The notes below the pieces were generated by a model. It was not told where the DNA came from. It saw only the letters and a list, made by a program, of their open reading frames with translations, and did no database searches. 64,000 nt of DNA from Eremophila alpestris peregrina (taxonomy: Eukaryota > Chordata > Aves > Passeriformes > Alaudidae). This document shows positions 1-14,200 of the stretch, piece after piece. The position numbers and the translations under genes were made by a program. The DNA is taken from contig WMCF01000025.1 in NCBI GenBank assembly GCA_009792885.1, forward strand, positions 11,670,782-11,734,781. The letters are read 5' to 3'. Each line of letters opens with the position of its first letter. Within the stretch, counting starts at the first letter, position 1.

Positions 1-3000
1 CACTTTAGCTGGACAACCAGCTCAGGAACTACTCACAACCATTGCTGCCTTTGATGTCTCTCCTCACATAACAGGAAACACAATATATAACCCTGTTCTA
101 ATTATTCAACTATGAATGTCTCACTTCCAATAATGCGAATGGAAAAATCTAGCATTTTACTTTAGGCAGATGGTTTGTACTGATGTACTATCTTCAGCAA
201 AAGCATGGGTTTAAAAATTACCATTGTTTTCAAAGACATGTTTAGGATGAAAATTAATGTGAAATTACATTTAATGCTATTAAAAAAAAAAGTGTATTAT
301 TAACATACATGAAGTCCCCCAAAATGACTATTTCCCCTCTTTTTCAATATGGGAAACTGAATAAAATGGTCACAGTTGTGCGTGTGTGCAGGCATGTGTG
401 CATTTATATATTTATAAGCAAACAGATATGAAAGTGTAGGTTTTACCATAGTTCATCAATTTAAAGGGCATGCCAAATTTTCCCATATTTTCAACCAAAA
501 TTTGCTATAAGTTTCCTGTCTCAATTCTTTCTATATAAAGCTGACTTCAAACTGCAAACACTTATTATATCTACTTAACTTTGAGGTCTCTCCATACACT
601 GTGAGATATACAGAGGAGGCTGGTTTTAAAAGAGAGGAAACCTTTCATACAAGCATAAATGAAAAATCCTAAAACTGGACCTGCTGAACACAGTCAGTTC
701 TTTGCTGAGGTATTATACCAAGTGTACCCACAAGTAGAAAGCAGTGTGCTAAAAAAGATGAAGACTCCTAATTCACACAAAACATAATCTGGTATTTAGC
801 TGTAACAAGGTTCAGGACTGGGAAAAAAAGCCAAAAAGAAAAAAATGAAATCTTTTAACAGTCGAACACCAAAAAAAAGCAAAGAAAAAAGGACTCAAGA
901 AAACTTCTCTTTCTTCATGGAATTCTGCATAATATGCAGGATTCTTATTTGTACCTGGATGAAATAATTAATTGTTAAACATTTTGAAGAAATGAACATT
1001 TTCAGAGAAAACACCCCAAACAAACAGCATTCTGTTTAAACAAAAAAAAAATGAGTGCAACATTCAAAAGGCTAAGTAAGGTATCACATGCATGAAATAG
1101 TCACTGGGCAGAACAAAGCACATGAATATGTATTTTTAGAGAATCATAAAAAATTGAGTATGAAAGCAAACTGACTATCAACAGACACCAAAACCTGATT
1201 TGTATCAGCAACAATGAATTGTCACCATGAGGTTTTAGTGTTTCTCACAAAGCACGCATAATAATACTTCCGGCTGCATGACAGTATTTCCAAATTTCAA
1301 ACACAAGCAGAAAGAGGAGTTAAAGGAAGTAACTGCAATTTTAAAAGCAGATTATTACATTTTAGTCACATGAAGTTAACAAATCTTGCTCTTTACAAAT
1401 ATGACAGATCATGCTGGATTTGTGTGACAAACAGAGAGGAGCTTGAGACAGGAATGTAGATCTTACCACTAAGGGTGAAAATCTCAACTGCTCTGTGACT
1501 TTTTGGCCATGGAATCTTGTTAAACAGCTATAAAAGAAACAAACATTTGGAGGCGAAAAAAAAAGACTCAACAAAAAACCCAAACCCACCTAGCAATGAT
1601 CTCAACCATTTCTAAAGATAACAATAGTTTTCAAAATTTTCAAGAAACCTTTTACGTATTGTTTCATTAAATTACTTGATTTATTATACTACATTTCTAC
1701 AAAGGCATTTGTTCATCTCATGGTCTGTAATTCAGTCAAGTCATGTTAAAATGCATTTTTTCCCCTAGGCATACACACTACTCAGGATTCTGAAACCTGC
1801 CCATCTCCTGTCTTTTGGTTTATAGCATTCTGAATCTGTTTCTTCTCAGCACTTGTTTTCTTTTGCTAATGACAAAAAGATGAACTATATGAAAGGCAGA
1901 CCATACAGCAAGATACTCAGACCCACATACTGAGAGCACCTATGTCTAAAACATGTTGCTGGTATGCTCACAGTTTGCTTAGATGACCCACCATTTACTT
2001 CAATGCCGCAATCATCCTATGAAAATGAGGATAGGAACTAGTTTTCCACCTAATCATTTAATTTTTTCTTTGGTGCAGTGTAAGAAAATCTCTCCAGAGA
2101 GGGATCAGCACAATTGGAAGCCATAGCTGGATCCAAGTCCAGGTCACCAGTTCTGAATTAGACCTTAGAAGCTCAAGGATGAATAACTGCAGGACTTCAA
2201 GTACATTATAATGTAAGCACAGCACACAGTTATATATCATTCATCATTTTCACTGACACCAAACCTATTCTTCCATCCCAGCACAAAGAGCCAAAGTTTT
2301 GAGGAATATTCAGAATTGCTTGCCAAACGTTTTCATAGTAGGTATGAGTCTTTTTGATTTCTTAAGCTCCATAGCCTTTTTCAATGCCTGTATGTTGGAA
2401 GCGAGACAGATGACTAAATAACTGCAAATGTATCAATTTACTAACATCAACCTATCTATTTGTTTGCTTACTCTGTGGCAAGAGATGAACTCTGCAGTGT
2501 TTACATGTCCAGTGGTGAAATTACTATCATATTCTCTCCATTTAAAAGAGCTTTTTTTCATTAGAATTGTCTTTCTTCAGTCTCTGTGAGGTAGTTTATA
2601 AAACTGTGCTGCTGTGGCAAAAGAAAAGATTATTAAATTGTCACTAACATCACTCAGTTTCAAGGCCATATTTTCATGTGATGGAGAAACTGGTAATCTG
2701 TATGCTACATCTGTATGGTACTTTTGAACTCCAACACTTGTAACAGCAAGTTAGCAATTCTGATATACTATAAGAAAAACAGTAACATGTACAAAGTTGA
2801 AAGTATTTGCAAACTAAAATCAGGGAGAAAACGTCAGAGTGCATGCCACTTTGGAAGGCACATATTTGTGTACACTGATCAACCATCTGGTTTAAAAAAA
2901 TACAGGAACCTGTCACCACAGTTCATATTACATTTTGACCTCACATTATAGCTCTACCAGCTGAAGAGGGAAAGCAGACGTAAACTTCTTAAATGCTAAC

Positions 3001-3299
3001 ACCAAAATTTAAAGAAAATAGTTCTACATAGTATCACTTGTGACAACATAGAAGGGTAAGATAGGTAATAATGAGATGCAGCAGGAAGGAATACATTATA
3101 CAAAACAACAGTATGTTTCACATGATGGCAATTCATACACATTCACAATTAGAAGCTGGGTAAGATGGTTGATTCTGAGTGCACTGATTAAAACAAAGCT
3201 AACTTTATCCTGAAGTGACTGGGTAAATCAATTTCTTCAGTGTTTCTCTGAAGGGAATACTTGTCAAACCCAACCATTCTGCTCCTTTAATATCCAGCC

Positions 3300-3690
3300 C
3301 TCTGTGCAACCTCTGCACATTTAAAGCAATGGGAGGCCAATGCACCACACAGCTCCATGGAAAAGGCAAAGGGCAGCCAAGAGTGCGAGAGAGAACTCAG
3401 CGCTCTCCCGCAGCCACACCTACCCCCAAACAACCACAGTCAGACCGTGCCTGGGCTCGTAGAAGTCAAGAAGGGTTCAGATGAGGGATGATGATCAATG
3501 AGGACCCGCAGCTTAACCCATTTGTCAGCAAGGGCACCTGCTGAGTTGTGACTGAGAGGAATTCCCCGAGCCGGCCATGCGAGCGCTGCCAGAGCACTCA
3601 GGCAGAAGGGCAGAGCACCCGATAACCTTCACCCCGCCCGCAGAGGGTGACAGCACGCATGGCATTCTGCTGAGGGGCCGACACAACTGC
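3300..3690 (-). promoter_or_regulatory. Isolated CpG-rich patch; candidate alternative promoter
   Basis: About 400 bp with well over ten CpGs, unlike the surrounding intron. Read on the minus strand it has a GC box (GGGCGGGG, about 3631-3640), then some 55 nt later an ATG at 3578, then 13 codons and AG|GTGCCC, a possible splice donor at 3537. In humans a short RETREG1 isoform starts inside intron 3, which is where this patch appears to lie. The phase left by this mini-ORF (two bases) does not match the one-base phase needed for exon 4, so the start codon is doubtful even if the promoter is real. Confidence 0.35.
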
Positions 3691-4229
3691 TGGGAACACA
3701 AAACTGACTCCAGTTAGCTACGCTTTTGTCCCAAAGACAAATTTGCCATTCCCTACTCCTTTACTATTAATTTTTATTTAAATTCAGTGCGTTTCATAAG
3801 GTGGTTTAGAACACAGGTGTGGACCATTTGTACTGTACAGCATGACTGCTGCTTGTGTCATTGCCAAAGCTTCCTTTTCCCTCATTTTTAAGTGGACATC
3901 AAAAGATGTATAAAGAATCCTTTTTATTAAGCTGTATGAAATAAATTTTAAAAGTACAATTTGCTGCTAGAAGATTGAAAAATTAAGCTTTCAATTTAGA
4001 AGCTCCTTATATATAAATTTATACATATCTGTATAAGTCTGTAAAGCACACAATCTTTTATCACAACTTTTTTGCTGTTTCCTTTAGAATCTTGATCATT
4101 GATCTAAAGATCACTGAATGCCTCTCCTTGGATGTTCCTATAGATGTTGTTATAAAGAAGGGAAGTAGAAGGGTGGGAAAAAACTCTCTACTCAGACTTA
4201 CTTTAATTCAGTGAGGTAGCTTCTTCATA

Positions 4230-4320
4230 TTAAAAAACCCAAAAAAAAACCCACAAAAAAACCCTAACAAAGCTAAATCCAAAACAAAAGAAAATAAAGC
4301 CACAAAAAAACCCCTAACTC
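4230..4320. repeat. A/C-rich low-complexity tract
   Basis: A run of A-tracts alternating with CCC and CCAC blocks, a simple low-complexity sequence. It includes scattered CCCTAAC-like words but no regular telomere-type array. Confidence 0.7.
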
Positions 4321-5519
4321 CCAAAATAATTTATTTGGGAAACATTCAGAGCACTTCAAATATTTAATTTTTCAACTGCTTTTCAGGCAACATGCAGTGG
4401 TTTCCACCTCCTTTCAGTGACTAAGAAAGCCCCAAAAGACTAATTTCCATCTGCTAAAATTATTCATTACAGAAAAAAAAAAAAAAGCCTCTTCAGTATG
4501 TTTGGAGTTTGATTAATGATTGAAGAAATAAGTATTTTCCAAGGTACATCTGCATGGATTTTAGGCAAAGTATTTGAAACTTTAGCAAAAAACTTCTATT
4601 TATGTGTCATTTTCAGAAACTTCTATTTTTGTGTATCATCACATTGAGTTTCTAGCTGAATTCCCACACTTTGAGACTTTGATTATAATAAAAAATATCT
4701 GATTCAGCTAACCAGTTAGGACAGAAGTTGTCAAGGTACACATTCCAACAAAATTGTCTGCGTATGGTGAACACAATGGAAACAGCTTGCTCCTGTACAG
4801 CTCTGACATGAGAACTTCATACAGTAATTGTTCAGACACATCTCAGTTTGTGTTCTAAGGCAAGCTACATGTGTTTAGGACAGTATTTTTTTAAAGATCA
4901 GACATGCAAACCTCAGATATTGTTGCTCTGATTAATTATATTACTCTGATCTCATGCCTAAATGCATAAAAGTGTGATGTTAAGGTACATACTGACCTGG
5001 CAACTTCTTTGGAATGTGGTGGTAGCAACAGACTCTCCATCTAAAACTGAGCAACAGCCATCTCACGTGCCCTACTCAGATTTCTCAGAGTTTAACATTT
5101 ATATACAATTTATATACAAATGCAGATACAAACAGTTACATTTCTTTCAGTCTTACTGTGTCACTTAACCAAATAAAAAGCCAATGCCTGCATTACCAAG
5201 ACCAGCTAGACTGAGTCTGCCAAAGGCCCATGTAGCCCTGTGCCCTGTCTTTAAAGCTTGCCAAAACTGAATACCTGAGGATACCTAAGCAACAGAATAA
5301 AAATATGGAATAATAGATAATGATAGCTCCATAAAATACAACAGAGCTTCCAACAGTCTGCAGCTTGGGGACTTCCAAAGTCAGAGGTGGTGATTTCTTT
5401 ATTTAAAAGCCTTCAATTAATTTTCTTTTAAAAACTGTCCTGTAATTTATATTTAAAATAGTTCTAATATTCACAACAATCGTGTCAAGGATTTCTGAAA
5501 CTTATTATTTATTTTTATT

Positions 5520-6230
5520 TTTCCTCAACTTTCTGCCTGCTATTTTGATGCCTCCTCATTTCAAAAGTGTGTGAGAGAAGGCATGTTCCATATGGTATTT
5601 TGAGAGACCTCTACTGTATTTCTCTCTAATTATTAATTTTCTCTTTTGAAAAGCCCTTCCTCATTTACTTGTTCTTTTTAAGGAAATAGTTCTGTGTATT
5701 TGATCTACCTTGTTGTTGTGCTCTGGATTATTTTTCCTTCTGTACCATTTTCTGGGAGGTAGCAGATTAAACCTGAACAGAGTATTCAGGATTTGGTCAT
5801 ACAATAGATTTACAAGAGTGGCATGTGACTGTCATTGCTTTTTCCCTGCATATCTTTTTTACTGATACTTAACAGTAGATTTAGTCTGCTGATAATGCTG
5901 GTTTTGTCAGACCACATCTTATTCATGAGTGGTTACAGTCACCTTCAGACACTACTATTTCATATGTGAATTTAGTACTGGTATTTGTGCATATCAGTTA
6001 TCTACACTGACTTTCAGATGCTCTTTTACTGAGAAAGAATCCTGTAGGGATCTTCTGAAATTCTTCATAGTTGGTCCTTGTCTTAATTTTCTTGAATAGT
6101 ACCTGGCCATCCCACTATTCAGTGCTTTTCAAATCCCCCATGAGTACATTTGCCAGAATAAATCCAGCACAAATAGTGGGTATTTTTTTATTCTCTGTGA
6201 AATTCTCTTAAGCATTACCTCTCACTATGA
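5520..6230 (-). mobile_element. Old, degenerate CR1-like LINE fragment
   Basis: The plus strand carries the antisense of the reverse-transcriptase region of ancient amniote CR1/L3-type LINEs. The clearest stretch is 5773-5824, where the order (GAACAGAGTATTCAGGAT, TTGGTCATACAATAGATTTA, then a GTGGCAT) follows the old CR1 pattern I remember. No open frame survives. The boundaries are approximate. Confidence 0.5.
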
Positions 6231-7451
6231 ACTGACCTGCAGTAACCTCAATGGCCACAACTGCATCAGTGATCCATTAATCATACTACTAATCCAAGCA
6301 CTCAGTAAAAAAAGGCTGAATTTCCGAAAGGGGAGCTAGGGAAAATCTAAGCTAGGGAAAGGAAATGTGTGCCATATGATACTGTGGTGGCCATAACATA
6401 CAGACTGACTTGGGAGAACATGATTTTGAGCTACAGCAAATAGCTGTAAATTTAATTAAACTGCTCACCTTAATATGTCTGATCATCTGTTTTCACTGAG
6501 TGTGGAAACATGCAGAACACATAGAATATGAGCATGTTACTTTCTGTTTCCCTTAGTGCAAAAATAAAATACTTATAGCTATCTAGAATTTATCTTCAGT
6601 GTTATTTAGACTCTAAAACGTTTGGAAAAATTATTTTAAAATGTTTAAATCATGAAATATATTTTAATACATAAACATGCAACATCTTTTCTGTCAATAA
6701 GAAATAAGAGAAGAAAAGGAGACTTGCAAGGAATACTATGAAGTTTGTTTCAAAACAGCAGAGTTGTTTTACTCAACTGTATGTTGAAACACCTAAAAGA
6801 ATACAGTATGTTATTCTGCTGATAGGCTCACATGCTTCAACTAAACTGTGCCAGGACATTCCTTACTAAATTAGTGACTAATCAGATGCTGGGCTGGGAA
6901 GCACACCCTCACATGTTACAACCACCCAGACGTCTGCAGCATTAAAAGAAAAACCAAAAAAAACCCCCCAACTACAACTGTATGTTCTTGTGTACCCTAT
7001 AAATAATTTCCATCATGCATTTTGTAATCTAATGCTTGCTTTTGGCAAACCAGATGCAATTAAAGGTCAAAACCTGACTACTATAGAAAGTACTTCTTCT
7101 GATCTTTCTCTTGACTACCACCATTCTAAATATTCTAAGCAAGGATGTCTTCTTCCCTCCATGTCAGTAACTAGTATATAATTCTTAATACCGTGTTTCA
7201 TTGATCACAAATGTTTCTTGCTTCTTTTATCAAGTTCTTAAATTAATCAAAATTGCTTGCTTCTTTTTCTTTCTTACTACCCTTAGATTTCCATTATCCT
7301 TTAAAAATTGCTTAGAATTTGAAAACTTCAACAGAAGTTAACAGAAGTTAACTCAATAGTCCAGCAGGCATCAGCACTTAGCTGGTACAAAAGCCAGGGA
7401 GACCAGCACTTTTTTTCTCATTTGTGCGGAACAAACCCTACTCTTCTCAAA

Positions 7452-7452
<1 letters not shown>

Positions 7453-7533
<81 letters not shown>
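7453..7533 (+). repeat. Poly(A) tract of about 81 bases
   Basis: An uninterrupted A run on the plus strand. No tail-bearing retrocopy was recognised upstream of it and no flanking target duplication was seen. A short tandem pair of ACAGAAGTTA lies at 7331-7350, about 100 bp before it. Confidence 0.95.
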
Positions 7534-7537
<4 letters not shown>

Positions 7538-10500
7538 GCATTTCTGCCTACAGGAAACAGTTAATATAGGCCAATATTAAAAGATGATAAAAGCTACTTG
7601 TATTTGCAAGAGAAAAAACATCTTTTCCACATGTTCAGCATAAGCCATTCCATTTGCTTTCCACGCAGTCTTTAGTGATAATATAAAAATACGGACTATG
7701 GTTAAGCCTGCTCCCACTTTCATGGAGTTTTTAATCAATCATCTTTAGACTTACATTTAAGGAAAGCCACTCCAAAATGAAACAGTCCAATTTTCTTCTT
7801 AATCTCAAAAGGAGTCTCTCTATTTAAGGTAACACTGGGAGCTTCCTGAATGCTATAGTTTATAAATACCCTTTAAGATGACAAGTCAAATGACTTCAGG
7901 ATTGCAAGTTATCTCTCACAGTTGTTCAACTGTTAAAATGGAAAGTGGTAAGAATAGAATAAAAACACCGATGGCAAAAATATTACACGTGCAATGGAAC
8001 AAACATAGCACACAGGACATGACCATTTTAACATTATTCTTTTTGCTTAAATTTACTTTCTACCCCTTGAAAAGGTCAGCTTTGTGAAATTCTCTCCTGA
8101 TGAGCAATTTGAGGTCTGTCATTTCATTGACACCCTTACACTTATCAAAAATGCAGTCATCCTTCACTTATGATCAGTCTGGTATTTGTTGCAACAGTAT
8201 TCTGCTAGTTTAGGCACTAAATTTGATGCAACCCACATAATTGTTTAATAATGTATATTTTTAAATACATAAAAAAATGTGAAAAATAGCAACATTACAT
8301 TTGCAAGCAAAACAAATCTCCAAGGCAGGCAAACATCCAGCAGTTCTGGATATGGAGATCAGACAGGCTGCTTCTGGTCTAGGCAGTAGTTACATTTATT
8401 GTAGGGTGTAAACCCACAGGGAGTTAGAAAAAGGATGTTTCAACTGTATGTTAGGTTTCTGTTCTCTTTAGCAAGGCTTGGTACCTTGCTACTCTAAAAA
8501 AGTACTATTGCCTGTTAACCAATTCAAACTTACAACAATGTGCAGCTAAGGTCTGACTGTCTAGCCATCTTACTCTGTCTGCCTAAGCTCTTTGAAGTCT
8601 TTGAACTAAAAGAAAAAGCCTTGTTAACTCGGAGGATTGCCCTAGAAAACAGATATACTTTACAAGGAATTTACTTTTTTCCAGTTTGTGCTGTCTGCAA
8701 AGCCTTGGCATAGAGTATCTCCACTTGAAAATAAGGAATTAAAGACTGCACTCCAGTCAGTAACTTAGTGTCAGTTCTACTGTATTGATAGTTCTGCATA
8801 GTCACAACTACAAATTGCAAGACACAAGGATTCCCACCAAAAATTAGAAAATTCGAGAATACGGAATACTTGTTCATGACTCTTAATGGATTAGGGATAA
8901 ATATTCAGGGTGAGACCCGACAGAGGCAGTAACCAGTTGTTCTGTTCAAAATGATGTGACTGAATCCAAGTCATCTCCTTTCCCAGTATGAGCTGGTTGG
9001 GAAGGCTGTTGCCACCCTTCAAGAGGCAGTTCTTGTAACTTGAACCTAGTAAGTTCAACACATGAGTTGAAGTACATGACATTACTTTTTGGCTGACATT
9101 TTGTAAGACTATGTCCAAGCCTCTTGGATCCTTCAAATGGAAGAATCATTATTTAAGATATGAGGGGTCTTTGTCACTTTCTACCACATACACTGGATTC
9201 CAAGTTTCACTTTCTTATTGACAGAATACCCATCAATCACATCCCGGGACGGGTTTTCCTGTAATGCTATTTAGGCTCACAGCCAAATTAAGAGTGTATC
9301 CTTCTACAACCTGCCACTGAAGCATTCTATTTATAATAACAATTTGTAAATAAAAACAAGTAAAAAAATTAAACAAAAAACAAGACCTAAAGCAAAGTAT
9401 TTATACTGAAAGTGCAGTAATATTCAGAATTGACAACAATACGTGTTTGTCACTACTGACAATTTCCAAGCAGCTTTGAAAAAAAAATAGGGAAAGAATA
9501 ACAGATGCTATGGTTAGCATGGAAAAGCTGACCTGCTCAAGAATAGCCAGAAAACAACATTTCATTAGATTCGGGAGGTAACCAGATATTTCTCCTTTTA
9601 ATTAATTTGATACTCTCTGTGGGGGTGTTGCACACCACAACAAGATTATTTGCTTGCTTCACAAGCGGTACCTGAAAACAGAAAATGTAATAGATGGTAC
9701 CAGTACAATTCCTCTGCAGTTTTCCAGCTAGATTTCCTCTACAGAGATGTTCACAGACTTAAGTCAACCCATGAAGATAGGATAGGCAAGTATTTTAAGA
9801 GAAGCTTCTGGCTTTCATTGTATGACCAAAGTGTAGCCCACATCCCAAAACAGAAGATAGTGTGGTTTGTTTTCCCTGTAATTAAGATTTTTTAAACTTT
9901 AGCCCAGTTGGTAAAGAATACTGGTATCAATATTGCTGAATAAGTAAGAAATACAAAAGTATTAAAAAGTGAAGAACACCTCCAAACTCCCTTGCTGGAA
10001 GCTGGGAAAACCTGCCTAACAGCAAGCAACCACACCATACAAGTCTGCAAATTCAAATGCAGCACCTGCCATACTTGGTCTTGTCTAAGATGGAAGAGTA
10101 GATTTAAGAACTCCATAATAAGAAAGCACAAAGCTGAGAAACGGACAAGTGGAATGGGAGAGCTCCAGAGTAACACTAACTGTTTTAGCAATTTTCCCCT
10201 TGTGAACCCCTGGTTTGTTTCTCCCCTCACTTCCCTCTGTGAGATTTTCTGTATTTGCTTTATAACTTTCCTTTCAACTCCATCAGCTTTAAGAAGTTCT
10301 TTTATTTTCAAAGTGCTAGAAAAAAGCTGAACTAAAAAAAAAAATCCCAAATACCTTCAATTCTACGTATCTTCTACCTAACGTTTGGTTAGTGCTGTGA
10401 TCAAAAAAAAAAAAACATTCTACCATTACAATAAACAGAATGCCAAAAAAAGACGTGAGAAAGCTGAGACGATGGCAGGCAGCAGTGGGGAGGTTGCAGC

Positions 10501-11121
10501 TTTTCCCCAGTGATGACAATGCGGGTGGCACATGACACACCAGTGAGCATGTCAGAACTGGGTCAGCTCAGAATTAGCAGCTCTTAGGTTGTTCACAACA
10601 GGCAAATGCACCTGCCTGTGCTCACAGACAGCTTTAAGAGAAGTGCATTTTAAACAAAGTGGATCCAGTAGCAAAACTCTCAAAATAACTGAACAGTGAC
10701 TGCAGCTCCATACTTCAAAATATCAAACATGGAATAAAGCTGGCTTTACTATGTGTTGATAATTGCTGAAGAAAAAATGAACAATGTTTAAACAAAGAAT
10801 GACAAAGGCTGTATTTCCATCCTCCCATCACCACAGACTACGACCACATTTTCCAACTGAGTGTAGCACGTAATTTTTACCAATGTGTAACAAAGGAAAT
10901 TAATTACTGAGTCACTTTTGCACAGGATGCAGCACACCCTGCAGTTTGCACAGACTCCACTTATGTCAGGTATTTATTTCACATATTTAATCATGAATGC
11001 AGTGACTTCACTTGAACAAAATATTAAAAAATTAAAAAAGAAGTATTTCAAGCTTAGTTTATTATTTACACATCTCATGGTACCCAGATGAACATTTTTC
11101 TCCAGCATGGAGGCAAACTGG

Positions 11122-11200
11122 CAAATTCACAGAATCCTTTAGGTTGGAAAAGGCTTTCAAGATCATCCAGTCCAACCACAGTGTTAGCTATAAGGATCTT
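11122..11200 (-). mobile_element. CR1 3' tail fragment
   Basis: TTCACAGAATCCTTTAGGTT is followed by GGAAAAGGC...CAAGATCATCCAGTCCAACC, the antisense of the conserved CR1 3' UTR end. Only the terminal 80 bp or so are recognisable, typical of a strongly 5'-truncated copy. Confidence 0.75.
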
Positions 11201-14200
11201 TTGAAGCCTCCACATGAAATTGCCTTGAGTTATTTCATTAAACTAATCCTTCTGGCTTAATAAAGGAACAATATTTCTTTACTCCTGAGAAGATACAAAA
11301 AGAACACTCACAACCCAAAAAGTTTTCAAACAATAAGCTTAGAAATTATTACTGAAATCACTTGTTTGTGAGATTAACAAAACCAAATACAACTGTCAAA
11401 TCATTCTAAGTGAGGTGTTCTTTTGAATCTTAAAATTTTAATTAAATATTTGTATAAGAACACTTCTGTTACCAGAACAGAAGAAAAAATTTCCCAGAGG
11501 TATACAACAGCAGTCTTCTGACTGATTCCTTAGTATCTCAGTATTGCAACCCCAAAATAAACATATGGAATGCTTTCAGAGCTCTCTAAATAGGACTAAA
11601 AATTTAAAATAATTCGGAATAATTTTAATTACAACTAGCCAGTGAGGTAGAGGAAAGGACAGGTTTGAGGCACAAATAAGTAGAGGAATACATTTCTCCA
11701 GGAATTACCGTTTATGAAGTAAAACTAGAATAAAAAGGGCTATCCAAGCAATTTTAGATCAATTCTCTCACTTGGATATTAGAAAGATACTGAACAAGGT
11801 AGTAACAAAACTAAGCAGCTGTTAAAGCAGTCAAGGAGGTTTATTCAGTATCCCAAAAAGGCATATTTCTTTTTAAAAAGTACACAGCCTGTCATGAAGA
11901 AAAGATGAAAGCATACCTCTCAACTGGTATAATGCTTTTGAAATTCTGCTATATGACACTTAAAAGCAAACTGTAAAAATACATCATATATGCAATCCCC
12001 ATAACTTCACATATAATTGAAAAGATATACCAAAGGGCAAGGGCAGGGTATGAGAAGTGCCTTGTTATATGAGACTGGTATGTCCTTAATATTTTCCTCC
12101 AGTATTTGCCTTAATCCTTCAGATGAGTGAGTTGCAATACCCCAGGAGGAGGGGCAGACACTGCAAAGGACAGAATCAGGGTTCAAAATCTATAGGAGCT
12201 CAGACTGGGAAATGGCACAAAATCAACTACCCTAACTAGTCAGGAACATGCTATATTTGACAAGCCAAGTGAATAAATGCAAAATGGGAAACAACTAATT
12301 AAGCAAGCAGTGCAGTGGAAAAGGAGAGTATTTCTACTTGAGTTATTTACAAGTCTTAACAAGAAAATCTATACCTGAGATGCATTTACAAGACATTTAC
12401 CATATACAGCACAAGCCATGGCTTTCACATAATACTGCTAAGTGTTTACTGATATTGCTCGGTTTGAACATCATACTCAGAGCAGTACAGATAGTCACAG
12501 AGGAATAATGACAGTTTCTGAAACATAATTGAGTTAGAATATATCCTTGTACAAAAACAGTTAAAGCACCCGCAGTACAATTCCACTGGTCCTTTGTTTC
12601 TGCCCTTACTTCTTTGGAAGTTGCTCTTCTTGCAGCCAAGATAATGTTTAACCTTTATGTTTAGCTAATAGGGACAGAAGACAAGTAAGGCTTACAGAAA
12701 GAGGAATGCAGTATTTGTTTGGTAATTGCAAAGAAATTGGATGATTCCAACATTTTCTCCTGATCTCTTCTGTGCACCCTCCATAATAAAAGGTGAGTTG
12801 AGCTTCTGGGGATAAGGAAGAGAGGAAAATGCCTTGAGATGGCTAAGAGAGAATTGAGCTATAATCAAATTACTACAGAACCACAGAGAGTAGGACTGAC
12901 TTCAAAAGACTGCAAACCACTCTATATGAGAAGGAACTGACTACATGCCCTACATATTATTTCTGGCAAATATAAGAAAAATAGCAAGCCAAACAAGCCA
13001 ACTATTTCTACCAGTGAGATACATGACACCTACAAATGCTGTTCAATATCCCTCATTTCCCCTCTCCTTAAACAAAAAAAACCAAAACTGATCAACCACC
13101 AACTTTTTCCTGTAATTGTATAGAGAAAGGTACTAAAGAGTTTTCAGACTAAGTGTGACACTTTTGCCAAAGTTACAGAATTTGTACTGAAACATTGGTT
13201 TTTGCTCCTGTAAGAAAAAAACTTTAGCAGTATGCTGATTTTATCATGTATTAATATAAAACAAACAAATTCAGCAGAATACATTACTTGGAAAGGTAGC
13301 TAACAATTTGGAAATAACTAGCCAGAAAGCAGGAATAAGGTCACACAATATTAAAAAAAAAAAATAAGAAACTGAAGCATTGGTATGTAGACAATTCTTT
13401 TGCAATCTGCAGAAGGTTTGATAATTTATGTTTGAAGTCCCTTTAGAAAAACTCCACCACACAAATTGCTGTCTATCTGAGTTGTGGCAACACATTATAT
13501 AAAACAAAGAACAATTACAATCTGGTGTTTGAACAATACCGTGGCTAATGGAAAAGTACAGGTTTAGACTGCAAATAAAACTCAATTTCCATTTGCTTTC
13601 CACAAGTATGCATCCTCTTCCTGAAGGACTGTAACAGCTTTTATATATTAAGAGCATTTGGGGGAACCATATTTGAAGCAGAATTGTTTGAGGTATGTTA
13701 TCCAGCTGTAGATATCTTCCAATACAAACTCATATGAATATATGAGCTGAAATGAACACAACAGCAACCACTATGAAATACCAAGGCTGGAAGTCTGAGT
13801 ACTCATGATGCCTTCAGATTACACTGAAATAACTGAAGAAGCAAATATTTGCCCTCTGGAGCCTATCTGTATCTATTTTTCTGTTAGGCTGTATTCTGCC
13901 CTCTGCCTTGCTGTAGGACAACAGGAAGTATTTTCTTCCGTCTGTTACCAGATTTCATGCAGTTGTGTAGGGTTGTGTGAGGAATGGATGTTGTCTGGAT
14001 GACCAAAACAAGACAAAGAAACTGCACAACAGGAACTGGAACTGATGGTGCTGTGTTTTGGTACTGACTGGCTCACATGACTGCCCCTGGCTTCAATTAC
14101 GTTCGTTCCTATCTATAACATCAAGGAAATGGATTGACAGGTGTAAAACAGAAACACTTCTGCTACAGCCTTGATCTTGTTGGGAGTTCCTAAAGACCTC

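Noticed and set aside
3537..3578. Minus-strand ATG plus 13 codons ending at a GT donor, as a RETREG1 alternative coding exon
   Set aside because: It leaves two bases over where exon 4 requires one, and the encoded residues do not resemble the mammalian short-isoform start. Kept only as part of a promoter candidate.
4230..4320. Telomere-like CCCTAA words
   Set aside because: Only two scattered CCCTAAC words in an A/C-rich tract; no regular array.
9892..10350. 152-codon minus-strand frame overlapping a 112-codon plus-strand frame
   Set aside because: No recognisable domain, no splice or promoter context, and located in presumed intron; consistent with chance.
13271..13657. 128-codon minus-strand frame in the left part
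   Set aside because: Does not match any RETREG1 exon expected there (searched for the second hairpin residues) and has no recognisable motif.
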